Assembly (NCBI RefSeq): GCF_000283655.1
Contig: NC_016622.1
Coordinates: forward strand, 2,182,501-2,246,500
From: Azospirillum lipoferum 4B
GTDB taxonomy: Bacteria; Pseudomonadota; Alphaproteobacteria; Azospirillales; Azospirillaceae
Direction of reading: 5' to 3'
Length of the DNA stretch: 64,000 bases
The notes beneath the pieces were generated by a model. That model saw only the letters and a list, made by a program, of their open reading frames with translations. It was not told the origin of the DNA and ran no database searches. Below are positions 9,412 through 17,265 of this stretch, piece after piece (the first letter of the stretch is position 1; every line of letters starts with the position of its first letter). A program made the translations under genes and the position numbers.

Positions 9412-11136
9412 ATGGACGACAAGACCGATCTGCTGCGATCCCTGCCCCCGCTGTCGTCCTATTCCCCGGAGGAGTCGGTGGCGCACTCGCTGGACCGGGC
9501 GCGGCTCTACCATGACCAGCTGGTCGCGGCGATGCCGGGCCTGATCGTCCATCGCGAGGGTGCGATCCTCCATTGCAGCGGCACGCTGGCCCGCCTGCTG
9601 GGCTACCAGTCGGCCGAACAGGTGATGGCCCTGCCCGACGTCATGGCGCTGGTCCCTGAAGACGCCCGTCTGGCAGAGCGCAACGCCTATGCCCGTTGCC
9701 TGCAAGAAGGCCCGACCCAACCGCTGGCCCGCCGCATCAAGCGCCACCGCGCCGACACCAGCATCCAGTGGTTCGACCAACTGCTGGAGCCGGTGGACTG
9801 GGGCGGCGCGCCCGCCGTGATGGAGATGCTGACCCAGATGCGCCCGGAGGCCGCCAACGCCGAGGTGCCGCATCAGGGACAATTGCTGCAGGCGGCCATC
9901 GACGCCATGCCCAACGGCGTGCTGATGCTGGACCGCGACCTGCGGCTGGAAGGGGCCAACAGCGAATATTTCCGGCTGTGGGACTATCCCCCCGGCATGT
10001 TCCCGCCCGGCACCCCGGTGGCCGAGACGCTCTATTACAACCACCGGCGCGGCGATTACGGCGACGTCCCCTGCGAGGAGACGGTGGCGGAGCTGTGCAC
10101 CCGCTTCCTGGTCAAGGGCGTCATCAATTCCGAACGCCAGGTTCCGACGAACGGCCGCATCCTGGACATCCGCACCGCCCCGCGCGCCGATGGCGGATAC
10201 GTCATCACCCAACACGACATCACCGACCGCAAGCGCATCGAGGATGAATTGCGGGAGGCCAAGGAGCGGGCCGAAGCGATCCTGAAGGAGCTGCGCGAGA
10301 CCCAGCAGCAGCTGATCGTGCAGGAGAAGATGGCCTCGCTCGGCCAGCTCACCGCCGGCATCGCCCACGAGCTGAAGAACCCGCTGAACTTCGTCAACAA
10401 CTTCGCCGAGCTGTCGGGAGAGTTGCTGGACGAGATGCTGGCACTGCTGGAGCCGCTGAACGACCATCTGGACGACGCGACCCGCGGCGACGTGGACGAT
10501 CTGGTCGACAGTCTGCAAAGCAACCTGCGCAAGATCGCCGACCATGGCCGGCGCGCCGACAACATCGTCAAGAGCATGCTGGCCCATTCGCGCGGCGGCG
10601 GCGGCGAATGGCAGACCACCGACCTGAACGCTCTGGTGGAAGAGGCCCTGTCCCTGTCCTATCACGCCGTGCGCGCCCAGGACCGCAACTTCAACGCCAC
10701 GCTGGAGCGTCGATTCGCGGCGGATGTCGGCGAGGTGAAGCTGGTTCCGCAGGACATGTCGCGTGTCCTGGTCAATTTGTTCACGAACAGCTTTTACGCC
10801 GTCCGCAAGCGGCAGCTGACTTGCGGCAACCCGGATTATGAACCGACGTTGAGGATAACAACCGAAGCAAGAGGAAGTGAGGTTTCCATAAGAATTCACG
10901 ACAACGGCGTCGGCATGCCACCCGCCGTGGTCGACAAGCTTTTCACGCCTTTTTTCACGACGAAACCCACCGGCGAAGGAACAGGCTTAGGTCTTTCGCT
11001 CAGCTATGACATCGTGGTACATCAACACAGGGGCCGTTTCGATGTATCCAGCATCGAAAACGAGCATGCCGAGTTTGCGATCACGCTGCCACGAATCGTG
11101 ACAGCCATGTCGTTAGGGGAGCGCCGGAAGACATGA
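9412..11136 (+). CDS. PAS-PAS histidine kinase
   Basis: A 574-residue cytoplasmic kinase with two PAS-type sensor domains (about 30-130 and 155-275, the second ending DITDRKRIE) and a short coiled coil. The H-box has H319 ([19 protein letters not shown]), and the ATPase domain carries [18 protein letters not shown] and [12 protein letters not shown]. The [13 protein letters not shown] type of H-box is common in hybrid kinases that work with single-domain receivers. Its stop overlaps the start of the receiver gene at 11133 (ATGA), so the two are very likely a cognate pair. The last 300 bp are less GC-rich than the rest. Confidence 0.92.
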   Translation: MDDKTDLLRSLPPLSSYSPEESVAHSLDRARLYHDQLVAAMPGLIVHREGAILHCSGTLARLLGYQSAEQVMALPDVMALVPEDARLAERNAYARCLQEGPTQPLARRIKRHRADTSIQWFDQLLEPVDWGGAPAVMEMLTQMRPEAANAEVPHQGQLLQAAIDAMPNGVLMLDRDLRLEGANSEYFRLWDYPPGMFPPGTPVAETLYYNHRRGDYGDVPCEETVAELCTRFLVKGVINSERQVPTNGRILDIRTAPRADGGYVITQHDITDRKRIEDELREAKERAEAILKELRETQQQLIVQEKMASLGQLTAGIAHELKNPLNFVNNFAELSGELLDEMLALLEPLNDHLDDATRGDVDDLVDSLQSNLRKIADHGRRADNIVKSMLAHSRGGGGEWQTTDLNALVEEALSLSYHAVRAQDRNFNATLERRFAADVGEVKLVPQDMSRVLVNLFTNSFYAVRKRQLTCGNPDYEPTLRITTEARGSEVSIRIHDNGVGMPPAVVDKLFTPFFTTKPTGEGTGLGLSLSYDIVVHQHRGRFDVSSIENEHAEFAITLPRIVTAMSLGERRKT

Positions 11137-11528
11137 CCCTGGGAATCCTCGTCGTCGACGACGAACCGGATATCGAGGATCTGTTCCGTCAGCGCTTTCG
11201 CGCAGAATTGCGCCGTGGAGAACTGGCCCTGCACTTCGCCTCTTCTGCAGAAGAAGCACTCCAAAGCTTGAACACCGGCCTGCAACCGGAAGCTGTTCTT
11301 GTCCTGAGCGATATCAATATGCCCGGCATGAGCGGTCTCGACTTCCTGCAGCGCCTCCGCGCGGAAGCCCCGCAGGTGCCGGTCATCATGGTCACCGCCT
11401 ATGGCGACAGCGAAAACCGCCGCCGCGCGCTGGACATCGGCGCGACCGAGCTGGTGACCAAGCCCGTCGATTTCGTCGCCTTGAAGAAGCTGGTCCAGAA
11501 CGTCATCGTCCAGAAGACGGCGGCCTGA
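11133..11528 (+). CDS. Single-domain response regulator
   Basis: A 131-residue receiver domain with D9/D10, phospho-acceptor D60 ([14 protein letters not shown]), Thr in MVTAYGD and Lys in VTKPVDF. It resembles the receiver fused to the kinase at 7676 (shared QRFR.., SDINMPGM and KP.DF), so a duplication within this cluster is likely. The start overlaps the PAS kinase stop by 4 bp. It has no output domain. This closes the signalling block; the next genes run convergently on the minus strand. Confidence 0.93.
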   Translation: MTLGILVVDDEPDIEDLFRQRFRAELRRGELALHFASSAEEALQSLNTGLQPEAVLVLSDINMPGMSGLDFLQRLRAEAPQVPVIMVTAYGDSENRRRALDIGATELVTKPVDFVALKKLVQNVIVQKTAA

Positions 11529-11581
11529 GCGCGGGCTTTCGCCGGCCCCGGGTGGGACGGGGGCGGACGCCCCCGCACCGA

Positions 11582-12739
11582 TCACCCTGCACAGACCGCC
11601 GCGATGTCGATCAATTCCGGCCGCGCGCCCGCCGAGCAGGACGGACAGTCGGGATCGACCGGAACCGCGATCTCGTTGAACTCGCCGCGCAGACCGTCAT
11701 AGAGCAGCAGGCGGCCGGCCAGAGGTTCGCCAAGGCCGAGCAGCAGCTTGATCGTCTCGGCCGCCATGATGGTGCCGATCACGCCGGGCAGCACGCCCAG
11801 CACGCCGGCCTCGGCGCAGGACGGCGCGTATTCGGCCGGCGGCGGTTCCGGGAACAGGCAGCGATAGCAGGGCCGCAGCCCCGGTGCAGCGCCGCCGAAC
11901 ACCGACACCTGCCCCTCGAAGCGGAAGATCGCGCCATAGACGTTCGGCGCGCCCAGCCGCAGGCAGGCGTCGTTGACCAGATAGCGCGTCGGCAGATTGT
12001 CGGACCCGTCGACCACGACATCGTGGCCGGCCAGCAGGTCCAGCACATTGGCCGCTTCCAGCCTCGTGTCGTGCGACACCACCTCAATGGTCGGGTTGAG
12101 GTCGAGCAGGGCGGCCCGGCCGCTTTCCACCTTGCGCTGGCCGAGTCGGCTTTCGGCATGGAGGATCTGGCGCTGCAGGTTGCTGCGCTCGACCCGGTCG
12201 TCGTCGATCAGGGTCAGGCGCCCAACGCCTGCGGCGGCGAGGTAGAGCGCGATGGGCGAGCCCAGCCCGCCGGCACCGATCAGGGCGACGCGGCTGCGCA
12301 GCAGCCTGTGCTGCCCGGCCTCCCCCACCTCCGGCATGGTAAGGTGGCGGCGGTAGCGCTCGCGCTGGGCGGCGTCGAGCTGCGGCGGCACCTCCACCGG
12401 CAGACCCGCGGCCTTCCAGGCGGAGAAGCCGCCGGCGACCGAGCGAACATCGGCATAACCAAGCCGCAGCAGATCCTCCGCCGCGAACAGCGACCGGGTG
12501 CCGCCGGCGCACAGCAGCAGCAGGGGACGCGCCGGGTCGGGCGCCTTCTCCTCGATCCGCAGTTCCAGGAAACCGCGCGGCAGACGCAGCGCCCCGGCGG
12601 GGTTGCCGGTCGCCGTCTCCTCGTCCTCGCGGACATCGACCAGCAGGGCGCCCTCCCGCTGCAGGGCGAGCGCGTCGGCGGCAGTCACTTCCGCGATGCG
12701 GGCGCGCAGGTCGGCAAGGCGCCGGTCCTTCAGGCTCAT
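11582..12739 (-). CDS. Rhodanese-E1-like adenylyltransferase (MoeB/MoeZ/ThiF family)
   Basis: A 385-residue protein with a rhodanese domain at the N-terminus (about 17-115, active Cys77 in LLLCAGGTRS). It is followed by an E1-like adenylation domain: nucleotide loop GAGGLGSP about 153-160, then DDDRVERSNLQRQ, a VVDGSDN motif, and zinc CxxC pairs CYRC and CPSC. MoeZ-type enzymes adenylate the C-terminal Gly of a ubiquitin-fold carrier and convert it to a thiocarboxylate with rhodanese-bound sulfur. Rhodanese more often lies at the C-terminus, so the domain order is reversed. The gene lies 13 bp after the carrier gene and is the last gene of the YcaO/TfuA operon, so it most likely charges that carrier. 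Confidence 0.9.
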   Translation of the reverse strand: MSLKDRRLADLRARIAEVTAADALALQREGALLVDVREDEETATGNPAGALRLPRGFLELRIEEKAPDPARPLLLLCAGGTRSLFAAEDLLRLGYADVRSVAGGFSAWKAAGLPVEVPPQLDAAQRERYRRHLTMPEVGEAGQHRLLRSRVALIGAGGLGSPIALYLAAAGVGRLTLIDDDRVERSNLQRQILHAESRLGQRKVESGRAALLDLNPTIEVVSHDTRLEAANVLDLLAGHDVVVDGSDNLPTRYLVNDACLRLGAPNVYGAIFRFEGQVSVFGGAAPGLRPCYRCLFPEPPPAEYAPSCAEAGVLGVLPGVIGTIMAAETIKLLLGLGEPLAGRLLLYDGLRGEFNEIAVPVDPDCPSCSAGARPELIDIAAVCAG

Positions 12740-12752
12740 GGCGAATCGCTCC

Positions 12753-13037
12753 TCAACCGCCGGCCAGGGCGACCATCAGGGTCAGGGTGGCGCCGGCCGG
12801 CAAGGCCGCCTCCAGCCCGCCCAGCCGCCGAACGTCATCCCGGCCGAGATAGACGTTCACGAAGCGGCGCAGTTCGCCTTCGGCGGTAAACAGCCGGTCG
12901 CGGAAGGCATCCTGCCCGGCGGTCAGCGCCGACAGCGCCTCGCGCACCGTGGCGCCCGGCACCGTCACCTGATCGCGCCCGCCGACGAAGCCGCGCAACG
13001 GGGTCGGCACGCGGATGGTCACTTCTGCGGCTATCAC
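12753..13037 (-). CDS. Ubiquitin-fold sulfur carrier (CysO/ThiS/MoaD-like)
   Basis: A 94-residue protein ending in Ala-Gly-Gly, the hallmark of sulfur carriers thiocarboxylated at the C-terminus. Segments such as VPTPLRGFVGG, RRFVNVYLGRDDVRRLGG and TLMVALAGG resemble mycobacterial CysO more than classic MoaD. CysO is charged by a MoeZ-type enzyme, and such an enzyme follows 13 bp downstream. No Mec-type peptidase or cysM is nearby, so a cysteine-biosynthesis role is not supported. The ATG overlaps the tfuA stop (ATGA), so translation is coupled to tfuA. The inferred role is sulfur donor to the YcaO/TfuA reaction. Confidence 0.88.
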   Translation of the reverse strand: MIAAEVTIRVPTPLRGFVGGRDQVTVPGATVREALSALTAGQDAFRDRLFTAEGELRRFVNVYLGRDDVRRLGGLEAALPAGATLTLMVALAGG

Positions 13038-14458
13038 GTCTGCATCTCCTCTTCCGGCACGGGCTGTTCCGGCATGGACTCCTGCGGCACCGTTTGGGCC
13101 AGCGCCGCCTCCGCCTCCACCGCCAGCTGGCGGAACAGGTCGCGCACCTGCTTGGCCCGCATCAGGTCGATGCGCAGGTCCAGCAGGTCCTTGAAGCCAT
13201 ATTCATAGGACCAGACGTCGGCCGGCGCATCAACCCGGCAGGAGGTGCTGGCGACATGCTCGGCCAGCAGTTGCTCCACCGTTTCCTTGGGCTGGCGGCT
13301 GGCGTCGCCGAAATGCAGCTCCATCACCCGGTCGACCAGCGCCGCCTCCTCGGCGGTGGACTCGTAAAGCCCGCGCAGCCGCAGCTCGTTCAGCACCGGC
13401 TTGGTCGTGCGCGCCAGGAACCGGCGCGGGATCAGCCAGAGCCGCATCGCCCGCTCGATGGCCAGCTCGGTCATCAGCTCGCTGAACTCGGCATCGGTCA
13501 GGTCGTTGCGGCGGCACCAGTCGGCCAGCGCCTCCGCCCCATTCAGGCCGCGCATGGCGCAAAAACGCTGGGTTTCCGTCCGCACCGCCGCCTCATCCAC
13601 CGTGACGCCCATGACCTCGGCGAACTGGCGGATCAGCAGGCGGCCGAGTGCGGCGTTGTTGATCTCGGCGAAGTCCGGCCGGTGTAGGGCGGCGTGCGAC
13701 GCGATTTCCGACAGCGGCACGGTGTTGCCGCCATGGCAGACGCGGCGGTCGCGCTCATACAGCACGTCGAAGTAATGGGAGGCGTTGAAGTCGAAGGGCG
13801 CCGGCCGCGGCGGCGTGATCAGGCTGGCGAGATGGCCGAGCAGCGCCTCCGCATCGCGGCGCTTCTGGTCGATCGCACCGCTGTCCAGGAAGCGCTCCAG
13901 CCGGTCCGTCTCCTCCCGGCTCAGCCCGGCTTCGGCGAGGATGCGGTCGCGGGTGCGTTCGGTGAAATACAGCGCCTTCGCGGCGGCGATCACCCGGTCG
14001 TGCAGGCTCCGGTCCACCGCACCGGCGGCCAGCGCCGCAGCCATGCTGGCGCGCAAATTCACCAGCGGCTCCGACAGCGGAAACCAGCCGTCTTCCGGCC
14101 CGGCATGGGCCAGCGCCACCTCGTCGTCACCGGTCAGCCGGCCGTCGACATAGCCGCGCGCCACCTCGCCGACCGGCACCATGCCGAAGGGATGGCATTC
14201 GGCCGCCCGCAAGGCGCCCATGCTGGACGCACCGTAGACCGCCACGCCCTTGTGCAGGGCATAGAGGATTTCCTTGTGCCAGACCGACAGCGACTGACCG
14301 AACACCCCGTCGATCAGGGCGATCACGTCCGGCCGGTGGATGGTCATGGCGCTGATGATGTCGGCCTGCGCCGCCGGCGGCAGGAAGACCGCGCCCGGCA
14401 GGATGGCGCGGGCATCCTCCACCGGCATGGTGGGCCCCAGGAACACACAGATCTTCAT
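13034..14458 (-). CDS. TfuA-like protein, partner of YcaO
   Basis: A 474-residue protein. The N-terminal about 200 residues are the TfuA core: KICVFLGPTMP, IALIDGVFGQSLSVWHKEIL, GASSMGALRAAE. TfuA proteins (named from the trifolitoxin locus) work with YcaO in peptide-backbone thioamidation, probably in sulfur delivery. The remaining about 270 residues are a helical extension, rich in Arg/Glu, not found in short archaeal TfuA; its function is unknown. I chose ATG 14458 (MKICVFLG), which overlaps the ycaO stop by 4 bp; longer frames upstream would run into ycaO. The stop overlaps the carrier-gene start. It is cytoplasmic, with no signal or membrane segment. Confidence 0.88.
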   Translation of the reverse strand: MKICVFLGPTMPVEDARAILPGAVFLPPAAQADIISAMTIHRPDVIALIDGVFGQSLSVWHKEILYALHKGVAVYGASSMGALRAAECHPFGMVPVGEVARGYVDGRLTGDDEVALAHAGPEDGWFPLSEPLVNLRASMAAALAAGAVDRSLHDRVIAAAKALYFTERTRDRILAEAGLSREETDRLERFLDSGAIDQKRRDAEALLGHLASLITPPRPAPFDFNASHYFDVLYERDRRVCHGGNTVPLSEIASHAALHRPDFAEINNAALGRLLIRQFAEVMGVTVDEAAVRTETQRFCAMRGLNGAEALADWCRRNDLTDAEFSELMTELAIERAMRLWLIPRRFLARTTKPVLNELRLRGLYESTAEEAALVDRVMELHFGDASRQPKETVEQLLAEHVASTSCRVDAPADVWSYEYGFKDLLDLRIDLMRAKQVRDLFRQLAVEAEAALAQTVPQESMPEQPVPEEEMQT

Positions 14459-15771
14459 GCGACCGATCCCATTTGCGCCTGAGATGCATGCGCCTTCAGC
14501 GCCTCCGCGAAGGCCAGCGGACGCGCACCCGGAGTGTAGAAGTCGAACTGGTAGCCTTCCAGCCCCGGCACCAGCACCCGCACCACCGGAATGCCGATTT
14601 CCGGCAGGGTCAGGTCGAAGACGAGCGCCTGCTCGATCCCGGCGCGGTGCAGCACGGTCAGCAGAATGGCGACGTCGCCTTCGAAAGTCGGCGTGGCATG
14701 GTTCCGGTGACGTCGCCCGTCGGTGTTGATCGGCGTGGCTTCCAGCGCCGCGATCTCGGCGCTGCCGTCGGCATTCTGGTTGCGGACCAGATCGCGGCGG
14801 AAGAAGTCGTCGCGCGAACCGGCGATCAGGACCAGCCGCGACTGCACCGCCTCGGTCAGGGCGCGGCACATGGCGACCGCCGGCTCCAGATGGCTGCCAT
14901 AGCCGCGGTTCATGCCGGTCTTGCGCAGCTCGCGGTCATAGACGATGGCCATATAGCTCGGCACGCCCATATCTGTTGTGACATCGAACAGCAGCGGACG
15001 GATGCCGGCCAGCTCGAAACGATGCAGCAGGTCGCGGACGGACGGCGCGTCGATGCTGGCCAGATCGACCCGCGGCGTCGGCCAGTTCAGCCGGTCGCCG
15101 GCATAGCGCCAGCAGGCGACGGAATCGCGCTCGATCACCTCATAGAGGCCGGCGGCGACCGCCTCCAGGATGTGATTGCCGCTGGCCAGCCCGTTGGTGC
15201 CCATGGCGTAGAAGCTGCGGGCGCCGGGCTTGGTCCCCGGCGGCATGCTGTGCAGCCCGACCGAGGTCCAGGGTGCCGCGACCGGACGGCCGCTCATCAA
15301 ATCCCAGCCCCAGGTCCAGATTTCCGGCCGGTCGGGACGGAAGGAACCGTGCTTGGTCCCCGGCAGGCGGTCCAGCGGAATGCGTCCGTCGGCCGGCAGG
15401 TCGTTCCACGCCGCCTCGACATGGGGCAGGCGCAGATGCTCGGCATGGTGGAATTCGATCGCTTCCATCGCGGCGGAGACGGTCGCGGCGGCGAGGCTGA
15501 AACCCTTGCCGGCGCTGCCCGACAAGGTCGGACTGTTCGGCCGGTGTCCGATGACGGTGTGGATGCCCAGGCGGTCCAGCCCGGTCACGTCGGCCAGCCG
15601 CGTGATGCCGCACCGGGCGAAATGGGGCGAGATGCGGGCCAGCGTCTCTTCCGGCGTCGCCGTGCGGTGGGTACCGAGGAAGAAGCGCTTGGCGGCGCGG
15701 TGAACGGTGTCACCCAGGCGGATGCCGGGGAACTCCGGATGGACGGTGTCGGGCGATACGCTGTCAGCCAT
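14455..15771 (-). CDS. YcaO-family peptide-modifying enzyme
   Basis: A 438-residue YcaO domain protein. The ATP/Mg-binding elements are visible: AAMEAIEFHHAE, AAGLYEVIERDSV, and ALTEAVQSRLVLIAGSRDD. YcaO enzymes phosphorylate the peptide-backbone amide oxygen. They then form azolines from Cys/Ser/Thr or, with TfuA and a sulfur source, thioamides. The C-terminus (YTPGARPLAF..) lacks the PxPxP ending common in azoline-forming members, which is consistent with a TfuA-dependent type. It overlaps tfuA by 4 bp and starts 123 bp after the repeat precursor, with a stem-loop between. No strong Shine-Dalgarno precedes the ATG. Confidence 0.92.
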   Translation of the reverse strand: MADSVSPDTVHPEFPGIRLGDTVHRAAKRFFLGTHRTATPEETLARISPHFARCGITRLADVTGLDRLGIHTVIGHRPNSPTLSGSAGKGFSLAAATVSAAMEAIEFHHAEHLRLPHVEAAWNDLPADGRIPLDRLPGTKHGSFRPDRPEIWTWGWDLMSGRPVAAPWTSVGLHSMPPGTKPGARSFYAMGTNGLASGNHILEAVAAGLYEVIERDSVACWRYAGDRLNWPTPRVDLASIDAPSVRDLLHRFELAGIRPLLFDVTTDMGVPSYMAIVYDRELRKTGMNRGYGSHLEPAVAMCRALTEAVQSRLVLIAGSRDDFFRRDLVRNQNADGSAEIAALEATPINTDGRRHRNHATPTFEGDVAILLTVLHRAGIEQALVFDLTLPEIGIPVVRVLVPGLEGYQFDFYTPGARPLAFAEALKAHASQAQMGSVA

Positions 15772-15852
15772 GGGATGGGTCAGGACTCGCGGCTCCGGCC
15801 GGTTCGGGTGGAGATGGTTCGCGGCTCCGCAGAGCGCGGGAAGCCAAGGGAC

Positions 15853-15887
15853 GGGGCCGGCCGCCTCCCACAGGAAAGGCCGGCCCC
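15853..15887 (-). promoter_or_regulatory. Intercistronic stem-loop between precursor and ycaO
   Basis: A perfect 10-bp inverted repeat: GGGGCCGGCC at 15853-15862 and its complement at 15878-15887, with a 15-nt loop. It begins 8 bp past the precursor stop codon and has no U-tract. Such hairpins often act as partial terminators or 3' mRNA stabilisers, letting a peptide gene be expressed above its modifying enzymes. That role is inferred. Confidence 0.7.
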
Positions 15888-15894
15888 GATCCTA

Positions 15895-17265
15895 TCACGC
15901 CTCGGTCGTGGGATCCTCGCTCGCCGCCGGACCCTGCGACGCGGAAGCCGACGCCCCAGGAGTGGCCGCGGCCGAGGTCGCCGAAGCCGACTGCGCCGCA
16001 GCGGAGGTGGCCGACGCCGAGGTCGCCGACGCCGACATTGCCGACGCGGAGTGAGCGGACGCCGGAGCGGCGACAGCCGAGAAGGCCGGGGCCGGAACCG
16101 CGGACGCAGACTGCGCCGCTGCCGAGAAGGCAGACGCCGGAGCGGCAACAGCCGAGAAGGCCGGAGCCGGAACCGCGGACGCAGACTGCGCCGCTGCCGA
16201 GAAGGCCGACGCCGGAGCGGCGACGGCCGAGAAAGCCGGGGCCGGAACCGCGGACGCAGACTGCGCCGCTGCCGAGAAGGCGGACGCCGGGGCGGCGACG
16301 GCCGAGAAAGCCGGAGCCGGAACCGCGGACGCAGACTGCGCCGCTGCCGAGAAGGCGGACGCCGGGGCGGCGACGGCCGAGAAGGCCGGGGCCGGAACCG
16401 CGGACGCCGACTGCGCCGCTGCCGAGAAGGCGGATGCCGGAGCGGCCACCGCGGAGAAGGCCGGAGCCGGAACCGCGGACGCAGACTGTGCCGCAGCCGA
16501 GAAGGCGGATGCCGGAGCGGCGACGGCCGAGAAGGCCGGGGCCGGAACCGCGGACGCCGACTGTGCCGCAGCCGAGAAGGCGGATGCCGGAGCGGCGACG
16601 GCCGAGAAGGCCGGGGCCGGAACCGCGGACGCCGACTGCGCCGCTGCCGAGAAGGCGGATGCCGGAGCGGCGACGGCCGAGAAGGCCGGAGCCGGAACCG
16701 CGGACGCCGACATTGCCGACGCAGAGTGAGCGGACGCCGGGGCAGCAACGGCCGAGAAGGCCACCGGGGTCGGAACCGCAGAAGCGGACTGCGCCGCCGC
16801 GGAGGTCGCGGATGCCGATTGAGCGGAGGCGGAGAAGGCGGGCGCCGGAGCAGCGGAGGCCGACTGGGCCGAGGCCGAGAAACCGGACGCCGAAGTGGCC
16901 GAAGCGGAGGTTGCGGAAGCCGACGTGGCTGAAGCTGACGTCGCGGAGGCGGAGGTCGCGGACGCCGAAGTGGCCGAAGCGGAGGTGGCGGAAGCAGACG
17001 TGGCCGAGGCCGAGGTGGCCGAGGCGGAAGCGGCCGTCGCGATCGATTCGACCGCCACGTCGCTGTCCAGGCCGGTCTCTTTGCCGGTCAAGGAGTTGAA
17101 GGCGTCGGCGGCTGCGCTGCGGACATGGTCGGGAAGGACGCCGCCGAACCCGCTCTGCGCCAGCAGGGCCTGCTTTCCCGAAATGTCGAGGGCGTTCAGC
17201 TGATTACGGAATTCGCCGTCGGTGGCGAGGCGCTTAATGAGGGCGAGTGCCTGTTCCTTGGCCAT
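15895..17265 (-). CDS. Giant repetitive RiPP-type precursor with Nif11-like leader
   Basis: 456 residues. Residues 1-60 (MAKEQALALIKRLATDGEF.., LLAQSGFGGVLPDHVRSAA) have the length and pattern of Nif11-like leader peptides. After a short acidic spacer, residues 75-435 consist of pentapeptides [S/P]-A-x-A-x: SASAT nine times (80-124), a mixed stretch, then nine 25-residue units (176-400) of SAVAA-PASAF-SAAAQ-SASAV-PAPAF type, then more SASAT/SAAAQ. The frame of five breaks once, at PTPVAF (165-170). There is no Cys, Tyr or Trp anywhere, and no K, R, D or E from 74 to 449. The tail is PGASASASQGPAASEDPTTE. AGGAGG lies 9 bp before the ATG. It is first in an operon with YcaO, TfuA and a sulfur relay, so it is most likely their substrate. 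A structural silk-like protein is the alternative. Confidence 0.85.
   Translation of the reverse strand: MAKEQALALIKRLATDGEFRNQLNALDISGKQALLAQSGFGGVLPDHVRSAAADAFNSLTGKETGLDSDVAVESIATAASASATSASATSASATSASATSASATSASATSASATSASATSASATSASGFSASAQSASAAPAPAFSASAQSASATSAAAQSASAVPTPVAFSAVAAPASAHSASAMSASAVPAPAFSAVAAPASAFSAAAQSASAVPAPAFSAVAAPASAFSAAAQSASAVPAPAFSAVAAPASAFSAAAQSASAVPAPAFSAVAAPASAFSAAAQSASAVPAPAFSAVAAPASAFSAAAQSASAVPAPAFSAVAAPASAFSAAAQSASAVPAPAFSAVAAPASAFSAAAQSASAVPAPAFSAVAAPASAFSAAAQSASAVPAPAFSAVAAPASAHSASAMSASATSASATSAAAQSASATSAAATPGASASASQGPAASEDPTTEA
16066..16740 (-). repeat. Nine tandem 75-bp coding repeats
   Basis: Nine head-to-tail units of exactly 75 bp start at 16066, 16141, 16216, 16291, 16366, 16441, 16516, 16591 and 16666. 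Read on the minus strand each encodes 25 residues. The eight units at 16066-16665 encode the identical peptide PASAF-SAAAQ-SASAV-PAPAF-SAVAA, although their DNA differs at several third positions. The ninth (16666-16740) has PASAH-SASAM-SASAV instead, and PASAH-SASAM also caps the other end of the array. Confidence 0.97.
16894..17028 (-). repeat. Nine SASAT pentapeptide (15-bp) repeats
   Basis: Nine consecutive 15-bp units on the minus strand encode SASAT. Codon use differs between units (Thr as ACT, ACC or ACG; Ser as TCG, TCC or TCA), so the DNA has diverged while the peptide has not. This is the start of the repetitive core of the precursor gene. Confidence 0.95.

Noticed and set aside
12753-13037. 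Carrier gene as MoaD of molybdopterin synthase
   Set aside because: Sequence is closer to CysO, no moaE or other moa gene is nearby, and it is translationally coupled to tfuA.
14459-14869. Upstream extension of the tfuA frame
   Set aside because: It overlaps ycaO in another frame and adds Arg/Gly-rich sequence. ATG 14458 gives the standard TfuA N-terminus.
16066-16740. Regular 75-bp repeats could be read as a CRISPR array
   Set aside because: There are no unique spacers, the units are contiguous and in frame, and they encode a conserved peptide. No cas genes are present.
14473-16932. Very long plus-strand frame rich in Arg/Gly across the precursor and ycaO
   Set aside because: It is the antisense of the 75-bp repeats and of ycaO. 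Stops are rare because of GC bias, composition is Arg/Gly low-complexity, and it has no ribosome-binding site or family match.
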